Part shown: piece after piece, positions 44,301 through 51,027 of the stretch
Numbering within the stretch: the stretch's first letter is position 1
How the letters are laid out: each line of letters opens with the position of its first letter
DNA from: Nostoc sp. CMAA1605
GTDB taxonomy: Bacteria; Cyanobacteriota; Cyanobacteriia; Cyanobacteriales; Nostocaceae
Length of the DNA: 51,027 bases
Direction: 5' to 3'
NCBI RefSeq assembly: GCF_021596505.1
Contig: NZ_PJIZ01000047.1
Location: 1-51,027 of the forward strand
Program-made: the position numbers and the translations under genes
Notes under the pieces: model-generated
Database searches by the model: none
Told to the model about the DNA's origin: nothing
What the model saw: the letters and a program-made list of their open reading frames with translations, nothing else

Positions 44301-45536
44301 ATGTTATCAGTCCAGGATGCAGCCAATATTATTTTTAATTTAGTCAAACCTCTAAATCAGCAGCAAGATACAGAAGTTTTAGATTTATTCGCCGCCAATG
44401 GACGCATTTTAGCCGCACCCGTCACCAGTTCCTTAGATTTTCCTCACTGGGATAACTCCGCAATGGATGGCTATGCGGTGCGCTATGCAGATGTCAAAAA
44501 CGCCAGTGCTGAACAGCCGGTGAATTTAGAAATTGTCGCCGAAATTCCCGCAGGACAGCAACCACAATTTACCCTACAACCAGGACAAGCGGCGCGCATC
44601 TTTACCGGTGCAGTCATTCCCGACGGTGCAGATACCGTAGTCATGCAAGAGAAAACACGCCAAGAAAATCAGCAAGTGGCGATTATCACCACACCCCAAC
44701 TAGGGGAATTTGTCAGACGCAAAGCCTCATATTACCAAGCAGAGACACAATTATTACCAAGCGGTATCAAGTTAACGGCGGCGGAAATTGCTGTTTTAGC
44801 TGCATCTCAATGTTCCCCTGTCAGGGTTTACCGTCGTCCTCGTGTGGCAATTTTATCTACTGGTAATGAATTAGTTACAGTCAATCAACCCCTAAAACCA
44901 GGACAAATTGTCGATTCTAATCAGTATGCCTTAGCAGCTTTAGTCCAACAAAGCGGCGCAGAACCGATATTATTAGGTATTGTTTCCGATCATCCAGAAG
45001 CCTTAGCAGCAACTATTAAACAAGCCATCACCCAAGCCGATATCGTCATTTCCTCCGGTGGTGTGTCTGTTGGTGATTATGACTACGTTGACAAAATTCT
45101 CACTTCTCTGGGTGCAGAAATTCCCATCCGCAGCGTCGCCATGCGTCCAGGAAAACCCCTCACAGTCGCCACATTCCCCAATTCCCCCGTTATCTATTTT
45201 GGTTTACCAGGAAATCCGGCGGCGGTATTAGTGACATTTTGGCGATTTGTACAACCAGCAATTAAGAAATTAGCGGGATTAACTCAAGGTTGGGAAGCAG
45301 AATTTGTGCAAGTGCGATCGCATGACGAGCTGCGATCGGACGGGAAGCGCGAAACTTATATTTGGGGACGGTTGTATTTAATTGATGGCGTGTACGAATT
45401 TCATCAGGCGGGAGGTCGTCATAGTTCTGGTAATTTGATTAATTTAGCGCAAACTAATGCTTTAGCTGTACTGCGGGTAGGTCAAACCTTAATTTTGCCA
45501 GGAGAACAAGTACAGATTTTAAAACTATTCATGTAA
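44301..45536 (+). CDS. moeA: Molybdopterin molybdotransferase MoeA
   Basis: 412 residues from the ATG at 44301; a GTG at 44295 overlaps the preceding stop codon and is less likely. MoeA inserts molybdate into adenylated molybdopterin in molybdenum cofactor synthesis. Landmarks: FPHWDNSAMDGYAVR, IFTGAVIPDGADTVVMQE, the SGGVSVGDYDYV motif, MRPGKPLTVA, and YFGLPGNPAAVLVTFW. Domains I-IV are all covered and length is standard. No other moa/moe gene is adjacent. In heterocystous strains the cofactor serves nitrate reductase among others. Confidence 0.96.
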   Translation: MLSVQDAANIIFNLVKPLNQQQDTEVLDLFAANGRILAAPVTSSLDFPHWDNSAMDGYAVRYADVKNASAEQPVNLEIVAEIPAGQQPQFTLQPGQAARIFTGAVIPDGADTVVMQEKTRQENQQVAIITTPQLGEFVRRKASYYQAETQLLPSGIKLTAAEIAVLAASQCSPVRVYRRPRVAILSTGNELVTVNQPLKPGQIVDSNQYALAALVQQSGAEPILLGIVSDHPEALAATIKQAITQADIVISSGGVSVGDYDYVDKILTSLGAEIPIRSVAMRPGKPLTVATFPNSPVIYFGLPGNPAAVLVTFWRFVQPAIKKLAGLTQGWEAEFVQVRSHDELRSDGKRETYIWGRLYLIDGVYEFHQAGGRHSSGNLINLAQTNALAVLRVGQTLILPGEQVQILKLFM

Positions 45537-45557
45537 TTTTCGGAGCAGTTAAGGAAA

Positions 45558-45809
45558 ATGTTCGGACTAGAGGATTTTGATATCAAGAAAACTCGCTTTT
45601 ATGAGGAAGTTCGTGAAGAAGTTAGACAAGAACAGACTCAAGAAGTGGTAATGCGCCAGCTAACACGGCGCATTGGTGTTGTTAGTCAGGAATTACAACA
45701 GCAGATTGGTAAGTTATCTATTGAACAATTAGAAAATCTGGCTGAAGCTTTGTTAGATTTTGCTACCGCAGCTGATTTAGTGAGTTGGTTGCAAAATCAT
45801 CATCCTTAA
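45558..45809 (+). CDS. DUF4351 fragment of a Rpn/PD-(D/E)XK transposase-family protein
   Basis: 83 residues. MFGLEDFDIKKTRFYEEVREE resembles the segment just before the DUF4351 domain of 250-300 residue Rpn-type nucleases common in cyanobacteria; the rest (VMRQLTRRIGVVSQELQQQI...LSIEQLENLAEALLDF) is DUF4351. The N-terminal nuclease domain is missing. It is either a remnant or a small stand-alone adaptor. A GGAG-like site (GGAGCAG) lies in front of the ATG at a larger than usual distance. Confidence 0.7.
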   Translation: MFGLEDFDIKKTRFYEEVREEVRQEQTQEVVMRQLTRRIGVVSQELQQQIGKLSIEQLENLAEALLDFATAADLVSWLQNHHP

Positions 45810-45813
45810 AGCT

Positions 45814-47319
45814 TCATTTACGTGTGTAGCGATGTTTCACACCGATGGGAAAATATTCGCGATCGCCCATTGGTGCTAACATAACTTGCGGTGTTTGGTA
45901 TTCTTTGGGGACGTAGTTAGCAAACTCGCTATTGAGCCGCAATAGTTGAGTGAGAATCGATGCTGCTATAGCTTGACGTTTATCTTCGCTAGCTTCTACA
46001 CCTGGTGCTAATTCCACCACCACAGATAAAAACCAGTTTTTGTGTTCATCTTCTTTTACCTGCAAAACAAACTTACCTGTCACCCACTCTTTAATTACAG
46101 GTTGCTCTAATCCCACTGTCACATTTTCTGGGTAGATATTTGCGCCAAAGTAGGAGACAGTAAAGTTAGAACGTCCAAAGACATAAACAAAGGGTAGTTT
46201 GTGAATCCCTCTGGAATTGTGGTCTAGATTTTCTAAAGGATTAAATCCCCAATCTGCCAAAAATTGCAGCATGGCATCATAACTAATAATGCCACCCGTA
46301 TCTAAAATGTTGTAGCGGATCAGTGGAATCCCATTATTTCCAGAAAACAATAATTGCCCGTTTTCCTCTTCAAAAAAACGGCTGACTGGGTCATACTGCA
46401 CTAATGTAGGTAAACGAGACTCTTTAAATAAAGCCTTAGCCGCTTCTGGATTTTGCGCCAAAAACCGCCGAATGCAAATACTCAAAGGTGTTTCATTTCC
46501 CAACACTCCTGCATCGGCTGTACCGTAAAGGGATGCAAAATCATAACAGGGATTTTGAGAACCTACCCTTTCACCCACTAGACTCCGCCATTCTTCACTA
46601 AATACCTCACCCGCCATCACAAATTTAATCTGATAGCGTTGCCAGTCTACATCGCGAGCAATACCTGTATCAATAACATCCTTGAGAAATGGGGGATATC
46701 CCAGTAAAACCACCTGTGCAAAATTATCGCCGATTTCCTGCACTACACGTAAAATTTCATCTTTATTATTACCAGGAGTAATGACAGTGATGGGGTAGCC
46801 TTTGCTAGCGAGATAACGACAGCAGTTAGTAGTGAACATCCCACCCACCCAAGTACCGAGAGTAAAGCAAATTACAGCCAGGGTGGGTTTACTTTCGGCG
46901 GCGAGGCTATCATGAAAAATCTGCTCAAAACGTGTAGCAATTTGCAGCTCATCGATAAAAAACCGCGGCCAAAAGGTCGGTTTCCCAGTCGAACCAGAAG
47001 AAGCCGCAATCATATCGCAACCTTCTAGTTTTCCGTGACGACATAACTCTCTTAGAGAATAACGCGAGATATAATTTTCTTTCGCGATCGCCGGCAATTT
47101 CTGAAAATCGGCTAAACTTTGAATACTATCAGGATGAATAGAATTTGCTGCTAAAAACGCTTCATAAGCCGGAACATGAGCCGCCACATCATGAAATAAA
47201 TTTAAGATAACTTTTTCTGGTGAAGTATTTATATGCTGATTCAATAAAACATCTAAAGGCGTAGAAACAAAATCTTCCCACGCCTTAATTACCTGCTGAC
47301 TTCGTGATTTATATTGCAT
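45814..47319 (-). CDS. PaaK-like acyl-CoA ligase / adenylate-forming enzyme
   Basis: About 501 residues from the ATG at 47319; an ATG at 47334 lies inside a TAGTCAT-type repeat. Adenylate-forming motifs: AASSGSTGKPTFWPR (phosphate loop), YGTADAGVLGNE (A5-like), LIRYNILDTGGI (A7/A8-like with Asp) and FGRSNFTVSYFGANIYPENV (C-terminal hinge region). The overall layout is that of phenylacetate-CoA ligase-like (PaaK/CoF) enzymes that activate aryl or acyl acids. There is no carrier protein, reductase or degradation pathway nearby, so the substrate is unknown. Confidence 0.82.
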   Translation of the reverse strand: MQYKSRSQQVIKAWEDFVSTPLDVLLNQHINTSPEKVILNLFHDVAAHVPAYEAFLAANSIHPDSIQSLADFQKLPAIAKENYISRYSLRELCRHGKLEGCDMIAASSGSTGKPTFWPRFFIDELQIATRFEQIFHDSLAAESKPTLAVICFTLGTWVGGMFTTNCCRYLASKGYPITVITPGNNKDEILRVVQEIGDNFAQVVLLGYPPFLKDVIDTGIARDVDWQRYQIKFVMAGEVFSEEWRSLVGERVGSQNPCYDFASLYGTADAGVLGNETPLSICIRRFLAQNPEAAKALFKESRLPTLVQYDPVSRFFEEENGQLLFSGNNGIPLIRYNILDTGGIISYDAMLQFLADWGFNPLENLDHNSRGIHKLPFVYVFGRSNFTVSYFGANIYPENVTVGLEQPVIKEWVTGKFVLQVKEDEHKNWFLSVVVELAPGVEASEDKRQAIAASILTQLLRLNSEFANYVPKEYQTPQVMLAPMGDREYFPIGVKHRYTRK

Positions 47320-47483
47320 ATAGTCATTAGTCATTAGTTATTAGTCAATAGTCTTGGTTTACTCATACAGCGATGAGTCAAGAACAACAAGTATAGATAA
47401 GTATAGCGAACAAGGGGCGGGTTACTATGGGAATGGGGCATTGGGTATGGGAGAACTAATGACTATTGACTAATGACTATTGA
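47320..47483. repeat. TAGTCAT/TGACTAA repeats
   Basis: TAGTCAT-type heptads at 47321-47352 and TGACTATTGACTAA units at 47458-47482, with a GGGCATT unit between them. They flank both ends of the short gap between two leftward genes, and the second run abuts the stop codon of the downstream-lying gene. Confidence 0.8.
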
Positions 47484-48287
47484 CTAGTTCAAATACACAG
47501 AACCATTTTCTTGAATTCTGACTGTGTTTTTATCTTGTCCGAAGTTGGTGGTTGCCCCTAATCTTACCTCCAACATTCCTGGGGTTGAGGTGGGTTGTGG
47601 AGTCACTTGCAACAAACCGCCATCATTGCGGTAGAGTGTGACTGTCACAGGTGCATTTAGACTTTGTAGCATAACATCTGATTTACCTTGGAGCGATCGC
47701 GGTGGTGTATCTCCAATGACTTCATAAGTTATTTCCGCACCAGTTTCATTTATCAGCCTGACGTTAACTTGATTATTCACCAAAGCGAGTCTAGCACTGG
47801 GTTGCTGCTGTTGGCTGGGTAAGGGTGGCTGAGTCACGGACACATCTGGACGAGGAATAGCTGCTTGTTCTGGGGTGATTCCTTGTGATTGCAATTGTTG
47901 GGTAATTGCGTTGGGAGGACATCCTTGAGGGACTACATTTCTAGAGTTGAAAGGTTCTTCATAGTAAATGCGAGGACAAGGATTCAAACCAGGGGTACGT
48001 GCTTGCGGTGCTTCTCCGCCTACACCTTGTGGGTATGATGATTGGGTAGTAGGAGAAGTAACGGGAGGTAGTAACCCTTGAGCCTCAAGTCTGCGAGTTA
48101 ACGCATTGGGAGGACAACCTTGAGGAACTACAACCCGATTGTTATGTGGTTCTTCATAGAAAATGCTAGGACAAGGATTTACTTTGGGAGTAGATTGTTG
48201 TGCTGATGCACTTTGAGGAATTAGCGATATGCTCATCAGCATACCTCCACAAATAGCACCAAATAACTTTTGAGAACGTGTATTCAT
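47484..48287 (-). CDS. Secreted protein with two Cys-containing repeat modules
   Basis: About 267 residues from the ATG at 48287, which has GGAG six bases upstream. Signal peptide (LFGAICGGMLMSISLIPQSASA). Two modules of about 32 residues follow: NPCPSIFYEEPHNNRVVVPQ-GCPPNAL (about 38-64) and NPCPRIYYEEPFNSRNVVPQ-GCPPNAI (about 102-128). Each has two Cys in NPCP and QGCPP. Then a Pro/Gln-rich linker and a beta-rich C-terminal domain (VNVRLINETGAEITYEVIGD...VTVTLYRNDGG). I do not know a named family. It is likely periplasmic or cell-wall associated. Confidence 0.78.
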   Translation of the reverse strand: MNTRSQKLFGAICGGMLMSISLIPQSASAQQSTPKVNPCPSIFYEEPHNNRVVVPQGCPPNALTRRLEAQGLLPPVTSPTTQSSYPQGVGGEAPQARTPGLNPCPRIYYEEPFNSRNVVPQGCPPNAITQQLQSQGITPEQAAIPRPDVSVTQPPLPSQQQQPSARLALVNNQVNVRLINETGAEITYEVIGDTPPRSLQGKSDVMLQSLNAPVTVTLYRNDGGLLQVTPQPTSTPGMLEVRLGATTNFGQDKNTVRIQENGSVYLN

Positions 48288-48359
48288 CAATGACTCCTAA
48301 TAACATTTAATTGGGTAATTTGATTTGTCCAAAACCAAAATTTTCATACACCTTAACTT

Positions 48360-48436
48360 TTCCCCCTTCTCTAGTAGGGAAGGTGGTTAGGGGGTTAGGT
48401 TTTGCGTTAACTGTTCTACATAACGTGAAAAATCAG
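48360..48436. repeat. CCTAACCCCC / CCCTTCTCTA repeat, end of a MITE-like element
   Basis: TCCCCCTTCTCTAGTAGGGAAGG and GGGGGTTAGGTTTTGCGTTAAC followed by CATAACGTGAAAAATCAG. On the opposite strand this resembles the left end of the element at 22513 (CTGACTTTTC, loop, GTCAACGCTAAACCTAACC). The matching other end was not found, so this copy is partial. Confidence 0.55.
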
Positions 48437-48482
48437 ATGTAGCAATACGCTTCATATAAAAAACTTTTATTATCTGTAGTGT

Positions 48483-48507
48483 GTAGTAAGGACTAAAGTC
48501 CTTACTG
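48483..48507. repeat. GTAGTAAGGACTAAAGTCCTTACT hairpin repeat
   Basis: A near-perfect palindrome around GGACTAAAGTCC. It is a second member of the family also seen at 24481-24526 and 50714-50758. It lies 26 bp past the stop codon of the DUF2267 gene and could act as a terminator-like stem. Confidence 0.65.
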
Positions 48508-48532
48508 ATGAATTTATCTTTCACTAACTTGA

Positions 48533-49012
48533 CTACGCTTCCTCCCAAAGTTGACGAACTCTGTCTGGTAGCCAACTAGCAATTTCTTCTATTCTTTCTG
48601 GAGACAATTCATCTTTAGTAGCAGCAAAAACAGCCTTGACAACTTGTTCTCTATCGACATTTGGGGGCATTCCGCCTTCATTAGCAACTCGAAAAAGAAA
48701 GCGATCGCTATCAATTTTAAAAATACCAGGCCCCTGCCAAGGTGGACGTACACGGCTCAAAAATCTCACAAGTGGATTAGTATCATGCCATAAATCAGCA
48801 ATTTCCATTTGCAGAGATTTATCATCAGTAATTTCTGCTGGTTTGTGCAGTTCTTGCTCAACGTGATCAGCTGCTTCTGTAGTCATCAAATCACGCATTA
48901 CTCGAAAGACTACTTCTGTAATATCTCTAGCATCATAGATATCTGATAACCCACTGGCCATTTTAACTTTCTCTAAAAATGGGATATCTCTTTCTTGTAT
49001 AGCAGTTGACAT
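48533..49012 (-). CDS. DUF2267 protein
   Basis: About 159 residues from the ATG at 49012, preceded by TTGGAG at six bases (an upstream TTG at 49024 is less likely). DUF2267 features are visible: FLEKVKMASGLSDIYDARDITEVVFRVMRDLMTTEAADHVEQELH in the first half and VDREQVVKAVFAATKDELSPERIEEIASWLPDRVRQLWEEA in the second: two related helical halves. The family is often found near stress or ion-homeostasis genes but has no settled function. It appears complete. Confidence 0.85.
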   Translation of the reverse strand: MSTAIQERDIPFLEKVKMASGLSDIYDARDITEVVFRVMRDLMTTEAADHVEQELHKPAEITDDKSLQMEIADLWHDTNPLVRFLSRVRPPWQGPGIFKIDSDRFLFRVANEGGMPPNVDREQVVKAVFAATKDELSPERIEEIASWLPDRVRQLWEEA

Positions 49013-49158
49013 TGCAAACTCCAAAAATTACTTTATGGCTGCATTTTGTCAGTGAAAAATATTAATTGTGAGCCAAATTATGCAACCGTCAATAATTAAA
49101 GTAATGAATTCCGAGCGTGCAATTCATCTGTCACAGGAAACAAATATTAATTAATCAA

Positions 49159-50589
49159 TTAAGACTCCAGAGTGACTGGTAAAATCACAATAAAAGTAGT
49201 ACCCTTACCTAAAGTGCTTTCTACTTGAATTTGCCCGTGGTGATGTTCAACAATCGCTTGTGCGATCGCTAATCCCAATCCTGAACCTGTAGCATTATCT
49301 GTGGCTAAACTCCGCGTTTTGTGGGTACGTGCAGGATCAACACGATAAAATCGGTCAAATAGTTTGGGTAACGCCTCAGCAGGAATTCCCACACCCGTAT
49401 CACTCACCTGAATTTGCAAACAAGGGACACTACTGTAGCGAATTCTCTCTATCCTGGCTAGTTCTACACTCACCTCTCCACCTGCTGGAGTATATTGCAA
49501 AGCATTACCAATCAAATTTGTCAATAAACGCACCAACTGATCCCAATTACCCCAAAGGGTGAACCAATTTTCTAATAATTCTGGGCTAGTTTCCGATATA
49601 GGCGGATCAATTAGATGTAAACTCAACTTAATCGCTTTTTCTGTAGCCAGAAGTTGTTGTTCTTCTACAACTTCCATCAGCAAAGCATCCACAGGACAAG
49701 CCGTAAAATCATCTCTACTCATCCCCCCGTCTTGACGCGCCAGGAATAATAAATCATTCACTAACCTACCCAAACGCTGAGTTAACCTTTCTACCACCTT
49801 TAACTGTTGGCGATAATTTTTCGCCACACCAACTTCAGTTTCCGTTAACTCCAAATCAGTTAAAGCTACTTGCACATTAGTTTGAATCAAAGCAATGGGA
49901 CTTCGCAATTCATGGGAAGCATCAGCCGTAAATTGTTTGAGACGTTGGTAAGACTCTCCCACAGGTTCCATCGCTTTCCCAGACAGAAACCAACCACTAG
50001 CCGCGACAGACACCACCATTAACCCCGTACCCAACGCCAAATCAAACATTAATTGGCGACTGGGTTTAGTCACCTCAAACCAAGGATGACTCACACGCAG
50101 ATATCCCAAAACCTGTCGTCCCATTTCCACCCGTTGGGTAACTTGACGCAAGAGTAGTGCTGAGTTGTGAGTGCTGAGTTGTGAGTTAGGAGTTTCTGGG
50201 TTTTCGGTTTGTTCTTGTTTAATTATGCGTACAGTTTCACCATTGCGATCGCTATGGATGGGAAGATTGAGAGGCTCAGAAAAAGTAGACCAAATTAATT
50301 CACCAGTCGGACTAAACCACTCTAAATCAATGTGGTCGTCTTCTACTGTCTCTGCATTGTTGCGAAAACTAGCTTCTACATTGATATGAAATGGTTCAAG
50401 CTCATTGTTAGACCTTTCAATGACCAGCGATCGCTCTACAATTTCCACTACATGATTTAAAGTATCGTCAACACGCTCAATTAAAGTATTGCGGACATAT
50501 AAATACACACCACTAGCAAATAGCAGCAACAACACAGCAGTTACAGCCGTATACCAAATAGCCAGACGACGACGGGTAGCTTGAAACAT
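49159..50589 (-). CDS. Membrane-bound two-component sensor histidine kinase
   Basis: 476 residues. TM1 about 12-30 (AVTAVLLLLFASGVYLYV), a periplasmic domain about 32-180, TM2 about 182-205 (LALGTGLMVVSVAASGWFLSG). A HisKA with FTADASHELRSPIALIQTNV (phospho-His) follows, then LTNLIGNALQYTPAGG (N box), DTGVGIPAEALPKLFDRFYR and GSGLGLAIAQAIVEHH (G boxes). The overall type is the RppB/ManS-like cyanobacterial sensor. In the periplasmic part a heptad repeat codes for NSQLSTHNSAL. The usual partner response regulator gene is not visible and may lie right of the window. Confidence 0.92.
   Translation of the reverse strand: MFQATRRRLAIWYTAVTAVLLLLFASGVYLYVRNTLIERVDDTLNHVVEIVERSLVIERSNNELEPFHINVEASFRNNAETVEDDHIDLEWFSPTGELIWSTFSEPLNLPIHSDRNGETVRIIKQEQTENPETPNSQLSTHNSALLLRQVTQRVEMGRQVLGYLRVSHPWFEVTKPSRQLMFDLALGTGLMVVSVAASGWFLSGKAMEPVGESYQRLKQFTADASHELRSPIALIQTNVQVALTDLELTETEVGVAKNYRQQLKVVERLTQRLGRLVNDLLFLARQDGGMSRDDFTACPVDALLMEVVEEQQLLATEKAIKLSLHLIDPPISETSPELLENWFTLWGNWDQLVRLLTNLIGNALQYTPAGGEVSVELARIERIRYSSVPCLQIQVSDTGVGIPAEALPKLFDRFYRVDPARTHKTRSLATDNATGSGLGLAIAQAIVEHHHGQIQVESTLGKGTTFIVILPVTLES
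50157..50193. repeat. GTGCTGAGTTGTGA repeat inside the sensor kinase gene
   Basis: Two 14-bp units GTGCTGAGTTGTGA followed by GTTAGGAGT. They are of the same type as the intergenic STRR arrays and are read in frame on the minus strand as part of the kinase periplasmic domain. Confidence 0.85.
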
Positions 50590-51027
50590 GGGACAATTTG
50601 CAACCAGCAGGTGTTATTTTTGGGAATATTTTTGGTATGGCGATCGCAATACTCCACTACATAACTTACCGTAAGCCATAACTCACTAGTCCGGCGCATG
50701 AATTTTCAAGTTTGTAGTTGGGCTAAAGCCCTCGATTTCAGCGATAAATCGCCACTACGAACCCCCATGTTGAATTCACCAGACTACTACTTTCAACTCA
50801 GTATTTTCCACATACTCTAATTGTATTCACAAAGTAGTAGTTATTAACGAAATGCCAAAATAGTGTAGTTTCCGTTTATACAAAAATTCGGAACTTAACA
50901 ATGCTTAACTTTTTAGTTACCATCTCCATTATTTTTAAGTGTTTTTACTGAAGCAAAACTTTTACCATAAAAGTTAAATTCTATATGCAGTTGACCTGGA
51001 AGGAACTTATCTATCAAACACCAAAAA
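50590..51027. other. Intergenic region at the right edge
   Basis: 438 bp. The HIP1-like site GCGATCGC is at about 50640 and a structured repeat at 50714-50758. The rest (50800-51027) is AT-rich with no recognisable coding frame. Confidence 0.6.
50714..50758. repeat. GTAGT...ACTAC repeat, GGGCTAAAGCCC variant
   Basis: GTAGTTGGGCTAAAGCCC, then CGATTT...AAATCG and GCCACTAC. Outer GTAGT/ACTAC pairs as in the copy at 24481; the small palindrome GGGCTAAAGCCC corresponds to GGACTAAAGTCC with both stem sides changed. Confidence 0.6.

Noticed and set aside
48387..48575. 62-residue minus strand frame
   Set aside because: It overlaps the end of the DUF2267 gene in another frame and continues into interspersed repeats.

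Overview
The window is from a filamentous, heterocystous-type cyanobacterium of the Nostoc/Anabaena group. Evidence for this includes dense HIP1 octamers (GCGATCGC), many short tandem heptad repeats (GTGCTGA, CCCTAAA, GGGGATT, TAGTCAT types), XisH/XisI pairs, COP23, DUF561/Ycf23, AMIN and PEP-CTERM proteins, and large PAS/HAMP histidine kinases. It is chromosome-like: rpmG-rpsR-RNase II/R and moeA are present. I see no tRNA, rRNA, CRISPR array, phage module or intact transposase.

Layout. 1-11 kb: start of an LRR protein, a family-4 uracil-DNA glycosylase, an IS200/IS605-like miniature element, a frameshifted TPR gene, a NADAR protein, a PhnD-like lipoprotein with a frameshifted HAMP histidine kinase, DUF561, a DegT-type aminotransferase and an orphan FetB permease. 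11-19 kb: an accessory island with three XisH-XisI pairs (one XisH broken by a stop codon), a TPR protein and Ser/Thr kinase, and several intact or decayed toxin-antitoxin genes (DUF433 with a DUF5615 stub, UPF0175/DUF3368). 19-24 kb: a leftward gene set COP23 - trypsin-like protease - two protease-WD40 fusions, carrying a nested MITE inserted in frame and a fossil gene tail. 24-31 kb: a CBS+HEPN protein, a Met/Cys-rich four-helix copper protein, a PAS histidine kinase and an AMIN/class A beta-lactamase-like protein. 31-34 kb: secreted proteins, RelE-type and HicAB-type toxin-antitoxin pairs and an MBL-like gene with an N-terminal frameshift. 34-45 kb: a HAMP kinase, an RNB exonuclease, rpsR, rpmG, an RDD protein, a 1290-residue hybrid kinase and moeA. 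45-51 kb: a DUF4351 fragment, a PaaK-like ligase, a secreted two-module protein, DUF2267 and a sensor kinase.

Most interesting signals. (1) The protease-WD40 gene at 20840-22471 has seven almost identical 42-residue blades that differ at a few fixed positions, the pattern of rapidly diversifying recognition propellers. (2) A nested MITE of 335 bp (345 bp with its target duplication) entered the neighbouring protease gene in frame and left the original C-terminus readable. (3) One XisH is broken exactly at the presumed catalytic Glu while its XisI partner is intact. (4) Three genes (TPR, histidine kinase, MBL) each look broken by a single missing base. These are either real decay or base-calling errors and need read-level checking.
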